Origin: Pseudomonas tohonis
Lineage (GTDB): Bacteria > Pseudomonadota > Gammaproteobacteria > Pseudomonadales > Pseudomonadaceae
Length of the DNA: 64,000 nucleotides
NCBI RefSeq assembly: GCF_012767755.2
Contig: NZ_AP023189.1
Coordinates: forward strand, 1,116,001 to 1,180,000
Direction of reading: 5' to 3'
Shown here: piece by piece, positions 1 to 9,300 of the stretch
Layout: the number at the start of each line of letters is the position of its first letter
Numbering within the stretch: position 1 is the first letter of the stretch
Program-made: the position numbers and the translations under genes
Notes under the pieces: generated by a model
The model's database searches: none
What the model saw: the letters and a program-made list of their open reading frames with translations, nothing else
Told to the model about the DNA's origin: nothing

Positions 1-104
1 CGCTGTTAGCTGCGAGCCGTTAATTCGGCTTCCCCTGCATCCCATATCTTGGGAAACTGTCGAATGTGGTTAAGACCCAACATCGATGTTTCCAAGGTTT
101 CCAA

Positions 105-812
105 ATGCAAAACATAGATGACGCAGCCCATCAGACAATCTACCGCCTGCGCGAGGCAGATGACTGGTTCGCAAGCTTGCCGGGGGAAGTGCAAGACAAA
201 ATCATCCAGTCTTCCGTATTGCGCCACTATCGCAAAGGGCAGGTGATCACTGCCCAAGGCAGCCGACCGACTGCAGCCTCAGTAGTGCTTGAGGGGCGCG
301 TGCGGGTTTCGCGGCTGCTATTCGAGGGTGAGGAGAAGCTTTATATGATTGGCGAGAGAGGATTTTGGTTCAACTTCCTCGCCCTGATTACAGGCGAAAA
401 GGCCGATGTGGCTGTGATCGCCGATACCAATGTGCAATTACTAATGCTGCCTCTGCAGCAATTCGAGCGAATCCTTGAAGAGGAACCTCTCTATTGCAAG
501 GCAATTACACTTTTTATTGCCAAGCGCTATGCCGCTTTTATGCGGCACTTTGCCGATGGCCAGATGATCGTGCCGCTGCAACGGCTGCGTACAGGTTTAG
601 CAGAACTGTTGTTGCTGCAACCACCGGCAACAGGCTCTGAGGAAGTTATTTTGAATGTTTCTCAGGCGGATTTAGCCTCCATACTTGGTTCTTCCCGCCA
701 GACTATCAACGGGCTGCTAAAACAACTGGAAAAGGCGGGACTGATTAAGATCGGTTTTCGGCATATTCGAGTAATTGATCCAGCTGGGCTTTCTGAGCAC
801 GCGGCTAACTGA
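105..812 (+). CDS. Crp/Fnr-family transcriptional regulator
   Basis: The protein has a cyclic-nucleotide-type beta-roll sensor domain in its first half (HYRKGQVITAQG, then EGRVRVSRL) and a winged helix-turn-helix near the C-terminus (SQADLASILGSSRQTINGLL), the standard Crp/Fnr layout at about 235 residues. No cysteine cluster of the FNR iron-sulfur type is seen, so the effector is unknown. I chose the ATG at 105; an in-frame ATG at 66 would add 13 residues without any domain content. Base composition is clearly less GC-rich than the chromosome to the right, so I place the gene in the island. It stands alone, upstream of the IS element on the opposite strand. The family call is secure; the target genes are not visible. 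Confidence 0.85.
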   Translation: MQNIDDAAHQTIYRLREADDWFASLPGEVQDKIIQSSVLRHYRKGQVITAQGSRPTAASVVLEGRVRVSRLLFEGEEKLYMIGERGFWFNFLALITGEKADVAVIADTNVQLLMLPLQQFERILEEEPLYCKAITLFIAKRYAAFMRHFADGQMIVPLQRLRTGLAELLLLQPPATGSEEVILNVSQADLASILGSSRQTINGLLKQLEKAGLIKIGFRHIRVIDPAGLSEHAAN

Positions 813-1099
813 GCCGGCACTAATCTCGATGTAATTTTCGCAGGGCCGAGTGCATCGCTGTTGATCATGAGTGGACTCACCACCTGACTTCATCAGTACC
901 ACCTGACCACAATGCTAGAGGTGAACCGGCCCTATCAATAGCCCCGGCTTTCCTAGAGACCTTTGGGCCTAATAACTGCCCCCGCACGAGGGCCGCTTGG
1001 TCACCAATCAAAGACTGCTTTTGGCCGAGAGCTGCCGGTCATATCCAGCCCAAGAGGCTATCGAGTGACTACTTAATGAGGGGCGATTCACACTGCTCC
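813..1099. other. Non-coding stretch with possible old IS-end remnants
   Basis: No credible gene is visible. Two short pieces resemble the ends of the IS that follows: TCAATAGCCCC at 935-945, continuing into a GGCTTT tract, and GGGGCGATTCA at 1080-1090. The latter is the exact inverted copy of the IS terminus at 1100-1110. The two pieces face each other, as the ends of a deleted IS or a MITE would, but the inner sequence is not recognisable. This reading is inference. Confidence 0.35.
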
Positions 1100-1138
1100 T
1101 GAATCGCCCCGGCTTTTGTGGAGGCCGTTTCGTTTAAG

Positions 1139-1981
1139 TCAGGCCGCCATGGCCTGACCTGCTTGTTGCTGGTGGAAGTTTGCCTCAGCCTCCGCAGGCG
1201 GGATATAGCCGATTGAGCTCAACAGGCGCTGGTGGTTGTACCAGTGCACCCATTTCAAGGTCGCCATCTCAACAGCCTCGCGGCTCTTCCACGACTGGCG
1301 GTAAATCAGCTCGGCCTTGTACAGCCCGTTGATAGTCTCAGCCAAGGCGTTGTCGTAGCTGTCGCCCTTGCTGCCAACCGAGGGTTCAATACCGGCCTCT
1401 GCCAGCCGCTCGGTGTAGCGGATCGAGACATACTGGCTGCCACGGTCGCTGTGATGGATCAGACCACCCGTGCAATGCGGCTGGCGGGCATACAGGGCTT
1501 GCTCCAGAGCATCCAGCACGAAGTCGGTCTTCATGCTGGTACTGACTCGCCAGCCAACGATCCGCCGCGCAAACACGTCAATCACGAAGGCCACATACAG
1601 CCAGCCCTGCCAGGTCGACACGTACGTGAAGTCCGACACCCACAGCTGATTTGGACGGTCGGCATGGAACTGGCGCTGCACACGATCCAGCGGACAGAGC
1701 GACTTGTCGCCGGCCACCGTTGTTCGCATGACCTGGCCGCGCCTGATGCCCTGTAATCCAGCCCGACGCATCAACCGCTCCACCGTGCATCTGGCCACCT
1801 CGGTGCCTTCTCGCCGGAGCTGCTTCCAGACCTTCATCGCGCCATAACACTGCATGTTGGTGTCCCATACACGCTGGATTTCCAGGATCAATGCGTCATC
1901 GCGTCGAGCACGGCAGCAACGTAATGCCGGGTTGCGCTGCTGAGCCGCGTGCCTGCGGTAACCGGACGGGGCGATCTGCAA
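1139..1981 (-). CDS. IS3-family transposase OrfB (DDE integrase core)
   Basis: This is the catalytic part of the IS3-family transposase. An N-terminal HTH_21-type segment (QCYGAMKVWKQLRREG) is followed by an rve core with WVSDFTYVST, VIDVFARRIVGWR, HSDRGSQY and DSYDNALAETING, which supply the D, D and E. The marked start is a TTG, but the reading frame stays open upstream to about 2041 ([13 protein letters not shown]...), overlapping the end of orfA. As in other IS3 elements, the active protein is therefore probably an OrfAB fusion made by -1 frameshifting at the orfA stop. Confidence 0.9.
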   Translation of the reverse strand: MQIAPSGYRRHAAQQRNPALRCCRARRDDALILEIQRVWDTNMQCYGAMKVWKQLRREGTEVARCTVERLMRRAGLQGIRRGQVMRTTVAGDKSLCPLDRVQRQFHADRPNQLWVSDFTYVSTWQGWLYVAFVIDVFARRIVGWRVSTSMKTDFVLDALEQALYARQPHCTGGLIHHSDRGSQYVSIRYTERLAEAGIEPSVGSKGDSYDNALAETINGLYKAELIYRQSWKSREAVEMATLKWVHWYNHQRLLSSIGYIPPAEAEANFHQQQAGQAMAA

Positions 1982-2037
1982 GACACGGCAGATCGACTCG
2001 ACCCCGAGACGGTCACGATGCTGATCGACAAATGCCC

Positions 2038-2361
2038 TCAGGATTTGGTGCGGCGGTCGAGCTCCGCCTGGGCAAAATACGCACTGGCCAGGCGCAGAAT
2101 CTCGTTGGCTTTGCGCAGCTCGCGGTTCTCGCGCTCCAGGGCCTTTATGCGCTCGCGCTCTTCGCTGGTCTGACCAGGGCGCTGACCGGCATCGGTCTGC
2201 TGGCGGCGAATCCAGCCATGCAGGGTTTGCGCTGCGCAGCCGATTTTCGGCGCAATGGCCTCAATGGCCGCCCACTCGGAGGGGTAGTCGTTCAGGTGTT
2301 CCAGAACCATGCGCACAGCACGTTCACGGACTTCGGGGGAGTAGGTCGTAGTCTTTCTCAT
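2038..2361 (-). CDS. IS3-family transposase OrfA (HTH protein)
   Basis: A 107-residue protein with an N-terminal helix-turn-helix of the HTH_Tnp_1 type ([16 protein letters not shown], then [18 protein letters not shown]) and a C-terminal leucine-zipper-like coiled coil ([20 protein letters not shown]). These are the DNA-binding and oligomerisation parts of IS3-type OrfA. The stop codon overlaps the open frame of orfB, the usual setting for programmed frameshifting. It starts 50 bp inside the right inverted repeat. Confidence 0.9.
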   Translation of the reverse strand: MRKTTTYSPEVRERAVRMVLEHLNDYPSEWAAIEAIAPKIGCAAQTLHGWIRRQQTDAGQRPGQTSEERERIKALERENRELRKANEILRLASAYFAQAELDRRTKS

Positions 2362-2430
2362 GGCCTCATCTTCTCAAGAGTTGGGGCCTCCACGAAACCC
2401 GGGGCGATTCATCCTGGCTGCAGACCTCAA

Positions 2431-2463
2431 GTCAAAATCATCTCTTAGCACCCAGCGTATACT
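2431..2463 (+). promoter_or_regulatory. Possible promoter of the island hrpB
   Basis: A TATACT -10-like hexamer lies at 2458-2463, 23 bp before the ATG at 2487. No good -35 hexamer sits at the usual spacing. The IS ends at 2411, so a promoter must lie in these 75 bp or be supplied from within the IS. Weak evidence. Confidence 0.3.
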
Positions 2464-2486
2464 GCATCCCTGATTTGGGAGTCTCG

Positions 2487-5003
2487 ATGATTTCTCTACC
2501 AATTGACCTCGTTTTGCCAGACCTACGAGAGGCATTGGCCAAGCGCAACGAAGTGATCCTTGAAGCTCCACCTGGTGCGGGCAAGACCACTCGGGTGCCT
2601 TTGGCGTTGCTAAATGAACCTTGGCTTGGCGACCAAAAAATCCTGATGCTTGAGCCTCGCCGATTGGCTGCTCGGGCGGCAGCTGAGCGCTTAGCGAGTG
2701 AACTGGGCGAAAAGGTTGGGGCGACTGTCGGCTACCGCATTCGCCTTGAAAGCAAAGTCGGCCCGCACACCCAGATTGAAGTGGTCACTGAAGGTATCTT
2801 GGCTCGCCGTCTTCAGGACGATCCTGCGCTGGATGGCGTGGGAGTGGTCATCTTCGATGAATACCACCTGCGAAATCTTGACTCCGACCTTGCGCTAGCT
2901 CTGTGCCTGAATGGCCGTGAACTGCTCCGTGATGAACCCCCTTTAAAACTGCTCCTGATGTCTGCAACGCTGGAAGGAACTCGCCTTTCAAAGTTGCTTA
3001 ATGATGGGCCGGTGGTCGCCAGTGAGGGACGGATGTATCCAGTCTCGACGGTTTGGGGAAGTCCATATCAGCCTGGCGAGCGCATCGATGCGCGAGTCAC
3101 GAATATTTGCTTGGCCGCACTCAACGAACAGCCTGGAAGCATCCTGGTCTTCCTTCCTGGCCAGGCCGAGATTCGTCGCGTCCACGATCAGCTCAAAGAG
3201 CAGCTTGATGGGCGCAGCGATATCCTGCTCTGTCCGTTGCATGGAGAGCTCGACCTTTCTGCACAGCGAGCGGCTATAGAGCCTGCGCCTTCCGGCAAAC
3301 GGAAAGTGGTACTGGCGACCAATATCGCCGAGACAAGCCTGACTATCGAAGGTGTGCGCGTGGTGGTCGATGCCGGCCTGGTCCGCGTGCCTCGTTTCGA
3401 CCCGGTCAGCGGTATGACTCGACTCGATACGCAACGAGTATCACGAGCAGCTGCTACCCAGCGTGCCGGTCGGGCAGGGCGCCTGGAGCCTGGTATTTGC
3501 TATCGGCTGTGGTCGGAAACGCAGCATGAGCAACTCGCGGCCTTCGATACTGCAGAGATCCTGCAGGCTGATCTCTCTGGCCTCGCACTGCAGCTTGCTA
3601 GATGGGGTGTCGAACCAGCCGATCTCGCGTGGTTGGATGTTCCGCCTGCTGCGGCATTCGCTCAGGCCCAAGACCTTCTTCTTCGTCTTGGCGCTCTGGA
3701 TGAGCGTGGATCCATCACCACTCACGGACAGGCGATGGCTAAGCTGCCGACCCACCCGCGAATTGCTCATCTGCTCTTGCGTGGCCAGGCTCTCGGGCTT
3801 GGAAACCTGGCATGCGATATCGCTGCACTACTTGGCGAGAAGGACATCATTCGGGGTGCTGGCGCTGATATTCATGATCGCATTACTGCGATGAGCAATG
3901 AGCATGGCTCGCGAGCTAGTCGAGGAGGTGTACAGCGCGCTCGTCAGCTAGCAAGGCAGTTCCGAGGCTATCTGCGAGACCCAGCATCAGAACAAGTAGC
4001 CGATCCTGAGCATCCTCGTTGGCTAGGTGCTCTGCTGGCATTCGCATACCCAGATCGCGTTGCACTCCAGCGTCGTGACGGCGGAGGTAACTACAGGCTT
4101 GCAAATGGCCGCGCTGCGCAGTTCGGCGAATCAGATGCGCTGATGAAAGAACCTTGGCTCGTGATTGCTGACCTAGGTAGCCGACAAGGACAGCGTGAAG
4201 AGCGTGTCTACTTGGCTGCAGCGCTCGATCCTTCTCTCTTCGACACTGTCCTGTCTGAGCAGGTAAGCCAACGAGACGAGCTCGAGTGGGACGAGCGCGA
4301 AGGTGCGCTGAAGGCCGAAAGGCAAAGGCGCGTGGGGGAGCTCGTCCTCAGCCGTACGGCATTGCCCGGCCTTGACGAAGAGGCTCGCGCAAAAGCTCTG
4401 ACCGGGCTTGTGCGACGCAAGGGCATAGAGCTGCTTCCTTGGACGCCTGAGATTCGCCAATGGCAGGCGCGAGTTGCGCTGCTACGTAGGCTGGATTTGG
4501 AGCAGAATGGCGAGAGTGAGTGGCCGGATCTGGCTGATGCAGTGCTACTCGCTTCGCTTGAAGAGTGGCTTGCTCCCTACCTAGGGAAGGTGAATCGCCT
4601 TAGCCATTTCGCCAATCTCGATCTGCAGAGCATTCTGTTGGGGCTGTTGCCCTGGCCGTTACCGAAACGTCTCGATGAACTGGCTCCGCGCAGTCTGGAA
4701 GTGCCGTCCGGTTCGCGCATTGGGTTGGACTACTCGGAGCATCCGCCTGTGCTCGCTGTGCGCCTGCAGGAGCTGTTTGGATTGGCGGAGACACCGCGTA
4801 TCGCAGGTGGACGTCAGGGAGTGCTTCTGCATCTGCTATCGCCAGCACGGCGGCCAGTGCAGGTAACCCAGGATCTAGCTAGCTTCTGGGCGAGCACCTA
4901 CATCGATGTGAAGAAGGATCTAAAGGGTAGGTACCCTAAGCATTGGTGGCCTGATGATCCAATGCAGGCTGAACCTACTGCTCGCGCGAAGCCAAGGAAA
5001 TGA
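2487..5003 (+). CDS. hrpB: Island-borne complete ATP-dependent helicase HrpB (replacement copy)
   Basis: A full-length (838 residues) DEAH/RHA-type RNA helicase of the HrpB family. Visible motifs are Walker A (PPGAGKTTR), motif II as DEYH, motif III SATLEG, motif V/VI region TNIAETSLTI and QRAGRAGR, and the HrpB C-terminal domain to the end (KGRYPKHWWPDD). I chose the ATG at 2487, preceded by GGGAG at 2477-2481; a TTG at 2475 is in frame but worse. It is closely similar over its whole overlap to the broken host copy at 11657-13813 but is much less GC-rich, so it came from another lineage. Around motif II it reads DEYHLRNLDSD where the host has ERSLDAD after the break, so the island copy lacks the exact sequence at which the host gene is interrupted. 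Likely role: keeps hrpB function after insertion. Confidence 0.93.
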   Translation: MISLPIDLVLPDLREALAKRNEVILEAPPGAGKTTRVPLALLNEPWLGDQKILMLEPRRLAARAAAERLASELGEKVGATVGYRIRLESKVGPHTQIEVVTEGILARRLQDDPALDGVGVVIFDEYHLRNLDSDLALALCLNGRELLRDEPPLKLLLMSATLEGTRLSKLLNDGPVVASEGRMYPVSTVWGSPYQPGERIDARVTNICLAALNEQPGSILVFLPGQAEIRRVHDQLKEQLDGRSDILLCPLHGELDLSAQRAAIEPAPSGKRKVVLATNIAETSLTIEGVRVVVDAGLVRVPRFDPVSGMTRLDTQRVSRAAATQRAGRAGRLEPGICYRLWSETQHEQLAAFDTAEILQADLSGLALQLARWGVEPADLAWLDVPPAAAFAQAQDLLLRLGALDERGSITTHGQAMAKLPTHPRIAHLLLRGQALGLGNLACDIAALLGEKDIIRGAGADIHDRITAMSNEHGSRASRGGVQRARQLARQFRGYLRDPASEQVADPEHPRWLGALLAFAYPDRVALQRRDGGGNYRLANGRAAQFGESDALMKEPWLVIADLGSRQGQREERVYLAAALDPSLFDTVLSEQVSQRDELEWDEREGALKAERQRRVGELVLSRTALPGLDEEARAKALTGLVRRKGIELLPWTPEIRQWQARVALLRRLDLEQNGESEWPDLADAVLLASLEEWLAPYLGKVNRLSHFANLDLQSILLGLLPWPLPKRLDELAPRSLEVPSGSRIGLDYSEHPPVLAVRLQELFGLAETPRIAGGRQGVLLHLLSPARRPVQVTQDLASFWASTYIDVKKDLKGRYPKHWWPDDPMQAEPTARAKPRK

Positions 5004-5128
5004 CGGCCTTTCCTTGGTGAGGGACGTCGTTGGAGGCGTTTGCGCTTTCTGCGCGTCCGTCTGCCATTGGGTCATTAGACTCGCGAATTATGGCCGCTTC
5101 GGCAGTGAAGCGAGTTGTATCTCAATAT
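5004..5128. other. Convergent intergenic gap
   Basis: Short space between the 3' ends of the island hrpB and the recombinase operon. I see no gene and no clear terminator in it. Confidence 0.5.
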
Positions 5129-6598
5129 TTAAAGGTGGTTATGCCAATGCTCCCAGCTTTTGTCTGACTCTGCATTCTCCTCCTCGTCCACTTCCTTTGT
5201 TTCTTTCTTGAGATCATCTTGCCGAAGTAGTTTTAGCTTCTCCAGTTCATGCACGTACTCGCCAACTGGCATGCCATTCTTTAATGCGTTCAGAAGCAGT
5301 TCCTCGGCTTGATCATATATACGGTTAGTCCTGATTATATGGGCAGATGAAACGGTGTCTTCGTATCCATCAAGTTTTGCGAATGCAAGATGAATATACC
5401 GTTCTACCGAGAGGGGGTCTTTGTGGCCAGTCCACAGCATGACGTCGTAAAGAAACTTTTTGCTATTAAGCAGGGCGTTTCTGAAGTCATCCTTTTGCTT
5501 AAATTTGTGTCTTTGGATTAGAAGTACGAAAAGATTGGTAATGAAAGCATGGCGGAACATGTGGGCACAAACTTTTTCTTCTATGCCGGCGTGACGTCTA
5601 AGTTGAATCATTTCATTCGTAATGCTGCAGGCGCTGAGCGGCTTTCCGGTCTTTTCTTGAACAAAGAGTCTGTCGTGCTCCGTGCCCTTGAAATTGCGAA
5701 TAGATATTCTGCGGGCAAACTGAATATATTTCTGCGCTTCGCTTAGTACCACTCTTGAAATCGGGATAAAACGCTCGGAATAGGTTCCACGTTTCAAGGT
5801 TCGCAGGCGTAGCAATGGGAGCGTCATGTTCATTGCATTACGAATGTCCGAAACGGTAATTTCAATTATCTCGCTGCGTCGAGCGCCCGTATGTTCAAGC
5901 AAGGAAATTACCAAATTCCGTCGAAGTTGAAGGTGTCTCGATGGGTGGATTTTGTTTGCTGAATCTCGCAAAAGCTTTATATGTTCGCTTGGGATAGGGT
6001 CGCGTGTGTGGTAGCGCGTTCCAGATACATGAAGAGAGTGGTGATGCAGATAACTCCGCTTTATCACTCTTCCTGAGCGCGTTGTGATAGTAAATTTTTT
6101 CATTACGGCGCGGATGGTCCCATTCTCCGATACGAATGCATCGTCGCCATAAAGACGTCCTACGAATTGCAAAAAATCTAGACAGATTCTACCGGTTGCT
6201 AGAAGTGTAGGTTCGGTGCGCCTATTTACAGTGGGGTCGTTGACAGATCGCTCTTTTCTTAATTCGTCAATGAAGTCTGTGAACTGTTGGTCAGACAGTC
6301 CTATAAAGTCAGTTCGGTATCTGAAGCAGTAGCGAACTAGTGAGCTTATTTTGGATGCATATTCCCCAATGCTTCCGCCTTTACCTCCGTGCCTTGATAG
6401 ACCTTTTCCACCTCGGCCAGGGCGGTCACATAGTGCGAGCATGTAGAGATTTACAACATTATTGGGCGAGCCATCAGGCCAACAGCAAAACGGCAGGCCA
6501 GAACCATCTTTAGTTATAGTGCTTCCATGCGCATGGTAGCTAAAGAGTGTTAGTTCTTTAAGTGGTTTAAACAGCTTTTGGCGAGGGTGGTTTGTCAC
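5129..6598 (-). CDS. Tyrosine recombinase, 489 residues (last gene of the island integrase operon)
   Basis: The C-terminal half is a tyrosine recombinase with a full catalytic set: R240 in TGARRSEI, K269 in TLKRG, H346 and R349 in HMFRH, H392 in WTGHKD and nucleophile Y401 in VERYIH. The N-terminal half should hold the arm/core-binding domain; a charged tail (KKETKEVDEEENAESDK) ends the protein. Its start codon overlaps the stop of the upstream 202-residue gene by 4 bp, so the two are translationally coupled. A recombinase together with a small partner and a second large recombinase recalls the Gamma-Mobile-Trio (GmtY/GmtX/GmtZ) and Tn554-type TnpA/B/C integration modules. GmtY-like is my best guess, from layout and not from a search. 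Confidence 0.88.
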   Translation of the reverse strand: MTNHPRQKLFKPLKELTLFSYHAHGSTITKDGSGLPFCCWPDGSPNNVVNLYMLALCDRPGRGGKGLSRHGGKGGSIGEYASKISSLVRYCFRYRTDFIGLSDQQFTDFIDELRKERSVNDPTVNRRTEPTLLATGRICLDFLQFVGRLYGDDAFVSENGTIRAVMKKFTITTRSGRVIKRSYLHHHSLHVSGTRYHTRDPIPSEHIKLLRDSANKIHPSRHLQLRRNLVISLLEHTGARRSEIIEITVSDIRNAMNMTLPLLRLRTLKRGTYSERFIPISRVVLSEAQKYIQFARRISIRNFKGTEHDRLFVQEKTGKPLSACSITNEMIQLRRHAGIEEKVCAHMFRHAFITNLFVLLIQRHKFKQKDDFRNALLNSKKFLYDVMLWTGHKDPLSVERYIHLAFAKLDGYEDTVSSAHIIRTNRIYDQAEELLLNALKNGMPVGEYVHELEKLKLLRQDDLKKETKEVDEEENAESDKSWEHWHNHL

Positions 6599-7203
6599 TT
6601 GCGATACACCGCCAATCGCGTAACACGCCCATCCCCGGAAGAAGGGGAAGGTGGGTTTGGCCGTTCTGGAGGGAGGCTCAGTAGAGCGATAAGTGCCTGA
6701 ACGGCATCGCTTGCCCGCTTCTCAAGTAGAGCGGGATCTAGATTGCTACGTATATTTCTTAGCTCGTTAATTGCCAGGCTTAATCCCTGGAGGAGGACCA
6801 TGTTGGTGCAGCGCTGCTTATCAATACTCTCCTCTAGTTCAGTTACTAGTCGCAAAAGTCCGGACTTAGTGCGTTTTGTTGAGGTGGGCTCTTTGCTTTT
6901 ATTGACCTTTTCAATGGCCCTCAATGCCGCTAGGCGGAGGGTATCAAGTTCCTTAAATCCCCCCTTGAACTGTAAGTTAGCGTGAGATTTTAAAGTATTG
7001 ATGCTCATTGGGGGTTTTGACTTTATAGCCCCTGAGTCCTCGAAATTGAACTCGAGCTTGGCTAGCGCTCCTTGGCTTCTGAGAGCCTTTAGGATTATCT
7101 CGTTTTTGGAAAAGCAGTCAGGATTACGGTAGATTAGCCATAAAAGATCACTGGTTATTAATATGGCGTTAGCATATGGTTCAAGGTTGGAGTTTTTTTT
7201 CAT
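6595..7203 (-). CDS. Small accessory protein of the recombinase operon (GmtX/TnpC-like position)
   Basis: A 202-residue, basic, probably helical protein with no catalytic motif that I recognise. The middle carries a lysine-rich stretch (KVNKSKEPTSTKRTKSG) and the following part looks coiled-coil-like (LVTELEESIDKQ). It lies between two catalytic recombinase genes, directly abutting the upstream one and overlapping the downstream one by 4 bp. That is the place of GmtX in Gamma-Mobile-Trio islands or TnpC in Tn554, accessory factors of recombination. The function is inferred from position only. Confidence 0.65.
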   Translation of the reverse strand: MKKNSNLEPYANAILITSDLLWLIYRNPDCFSKNEIILKALRSQGALAKLEFNFEDSGAIKSKPPMSINTLKSHANLQFKGGFKELDTLRLAALRAIEKVNKSKEPTSTKRTKSGLLRLVTELEESIDKQRCTNMVLLQGLSLAINELRNIRSNLDPALLEKRASDAVQALIALLSLPPERPNPPSPSSGDGRVTRLAVYRK

Positions 7204-9300
7204 TTAGTCTGTGCTCTGAATTTTTACTACCACGCGCATATGTTGGCCGTTTTCGTCTGTGAAGAACTCTGGCTCAATCTGGACTTTCCCTGCCTTTATC
7301 ATGTCAGTGATCGCGTCTTCGAGTTCAGCAGTGTCTACTAGAGCGAAATTATCTGTGTTGTAACGAGTCTTGAGTATTTCTGCTAGATCTTTGTAAGCAG
7401 TAATGTCGCCATTATGCAAACTTTCTGCTATGAACTGAGCCTTGGCGCTACGCAAAACTGCGCCATCAGTGGACTCAGTAATGTAATTCCAAACATGCTG
7501 CATGTCGGTGTGTCCGAGCATCCACTGCAGTGTCTCCAGTCCTCCAAAACTGCTTGAGTGGAAGAATACCATGGAGAAAAACCGTCGAAGTTGATGTTGT
7601 CGGATATAGTGCCTTTCTCCTTTTGAGTTTAGTGGTAGTTCGAAATAGTCGCACAACAAGTCTAGGTTTCTATTATAGGTATACATTGTTTGCTGGCTAA
7701 GCCCGGGATTTCCAAGGAGTCCGGGGGGTGCAAAGAGGCCTGTCATTTCAGTTATGAATCCGATTTTTAAAAGCCTCTGCTGCATGGAAATTAAGTTTTT
7801 AATCATTTTTACGGCAATGGGTTCGATTGGGCGTGCTTGGCGTTGTCTTATGCCGAACAGGTTGGATGTGCTTTTTCTATTTAAGAAGATCAACCATCTT
7901 TCGCTTTTATCTAGGCAGTCAGTCGAGTGCAAGTCGAGCATTTCTCCTATTCGGCGAGCCATTATTGTGCCAACTACCATCTGGACGCATCCAATATATA
8001 TGCGTAAGCACTCAATCAGTCCCGCATTATTTCTGAGTTCTATGAAGTAATTTGACTGCTTTCTCAGTGCGCCGTGCCCAACAGACGCCGTTTGACATAC
8101 AAGGCCAAGCTTCCTAATGCCCATGTCGATAAGCTCAGGGGGCATAATGTCTTGTAACTCTCCATTGGTAAGTTGCGTAGGGGCAATTCCATTGAGAGTG
8201 CAATGCTCTGCCATGCGGCAGAAACCTTCCATTAGAAGTTCCCCATACTTTAAATGGTACTCGATTGATTTTCTGAAGGCGTCTCTCACTATCGGGTACG
8301 GCAGCGTCCGAAACCGAGCAGCTTCAGAGAGTGATGGTTCATAATCAAGTATCTGCTTCAGCTCTGATGCCTCGGGAGCTGGAAGCCCAATTTCATGAAG
8401 AATTCCAAGGTTGTATGTTAAAAATCTGTAGGCGCGAAATGGACCGGATGTCATTGCTTCATGGTCACCTGTCCTGACGGATGATCCGGGATACTCTCTC
8501 GATATTATTTCTCGCTCATTATCAGTATGGAATTCTAATGAGCTTAATGTTTTTAGTCTTAGATGCCCGCCTTTCAGTGTGTTGGCATAAAGCGATTTCG
8601 CTAGCTGCAAGGTGTTAGGGGTACGGACTCCAACAGTTGATTTTTTTTTATAATACCCATGCAAATGTAAGGCGGCTCTTGCATGAGGTATTAAATCAAA
8701 GGGTATTTCCAGGTAATGCTCATCCAGTTGTTCGTCAGTCACAATCCGCATTCGTGGATATTGATCTAGAGTGCTATCGAGTTCGATAGAGCTGGAAGCG
8801 TTTATTAAACTTATACAAAATTTGCTGATAGTCTTGGTCCACTCGTAAACCGACTCTTCCGAGCCGTTGGCGCTTGAGAAGACGTCTAGCATTCTCTTCA
8901 TATGATGGCTGTTGATGCCAGCCAATCCGAATCTAGATAGCTGATATTCTTTTGCGTTCAGAAGAATGTAATCGGCAACGTGAATGGCTCTGTTAAACAT
9001 CGTCATCTGTGCGGCTGGTGAACCTAGTTCGATCGCCGATCCTCGAACAGAACGTGTGGATGTAGTTAAAAAATACTTTAGCCCGTCTAGTAATGGCTTG
9101 TTTTTTGGGGCAAGCAGAGAAGTTTCGTCGTCTAATGTGATGTCCCAGTTGATCGTATTGGGGGTCGCGAAGTTGAAATCATATTTCCATATGTGTGAGT
9201 CGAAATCACTCAGCAGCCAACTTGATTTTTTGTATTCTGTCCTAGGGTCGGTGTAGAACGTTTTTATGAAATCTAGCTCTGCTGGTAATTCAACATTCAT
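7204..9300 (-). CDS. Large tyrosine recombinase, 698 residues
   Basis: A long N-terminal region of unknown fold precedes a tyrosine recombinase domain with an apparently full catalytic set: R449 or R450 in MARRIGEML, K476 in LNRKST, H569 and R572 in QHQLRR, H597 in LGHTD and Y606 in VWNYI. The size fits the large recombinase of trio-type modules (GmtZ-like or TnpB-like). It directly abuts the 202-residue gene downstream, and its start overlaps the 760-residue gene upstream by 11 bp, so all four genes form one leftward transcript. Its AT-richer codon use matches the island and not the host. Confidence 0.85.
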   Translation of the reverse strand: MNVELPAELDFIKTFYTDPRTEYKKSSWLLSDFDSHIWKYDFNFATPNTINWDITLDDETSLLAPKNKPLLDGLKYFLTTSTRSVRGSAIELGSPAAQMTMFNRAIHVADYILLNAKEYQLSRFGLAGINSHHMKRMLDVFSSANGSEESVYEWTKTISKFCISLINASSSIELDSTLDQYPRMRIVTDEQLDEHYLEIPFDLIPHARAALHLHGYYKKKSTVGVRTPNTLQLAKSLYANTLKGGHLRLKTLSSLEFHTDNEREIISREYPGSSVRTGDHEAMTSGPFRAYRFLTYNLGILHEIGLPAPEASELKQILDYEPSLSEAARFRTLPYPIVRDAFRKSIEYHLKYGELLMEGFCRMAEHCTLNGIAPTQLTNGELQDIMPPELIDMGIRKLGLVCQTASVGHGALRKQSNYFIELRNNAGLIECLRIYIGCVQMVVGTIMARRIGEMLDLHSTDCLDKSERWLIFLNRKSTSNLFGIRQRQARPIEPIAVKMIKNLISMQQRLLKIGFITEMTGLFAPPGLLGNPGLSQQTMYTYNRNLDLLCDYFELPLNSKGERHYIRQHQLRRFFSMVFFHSSSFGGLETLQWMLGHTDMQHVWNYITESTDGAVLRSAKAQFIAESLHNGDITAYKDLAEILKTRYNTDNFALVDTAELEDAITDMIKAGKVQIEPEFFTDENGQHMRVVVKIQSTD

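Larger units (their letters stand above)
1100..2411 (-). mobile_element. Complete IS3-family insertion sequence, about 1.31 kb
   Basis: Both termini are visible as imperfect inverted repeats of about 28 bp. The left end begins TGAATCGCCCCGG at 1100 and the right end, read on the minus strand from 2411, begins TGAATCGCCCCGG too; both continue to a shared GTGGAGGCC. The element is flanked by a 3-bp direct repeat, TCC, at 1097-1099 and 2412-2414, which is the duplication size expected of IS3-family transposition. It carries orfA and orfB on the minus strand in the usual overlapping order. Both reading frames are open and the DDE residues are present, so it is probably intact. Its right end lies only 75 bp upstream of the replacement hrpB start codon. 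Confidence 0.92.

Noticed and set aside
5129..9300. Simple phage or ICE integrase next to a tRNA
   Set aside because: No tRNA at either visible end, no phage or conjugation genes, and several coupled recombinases instead of one.
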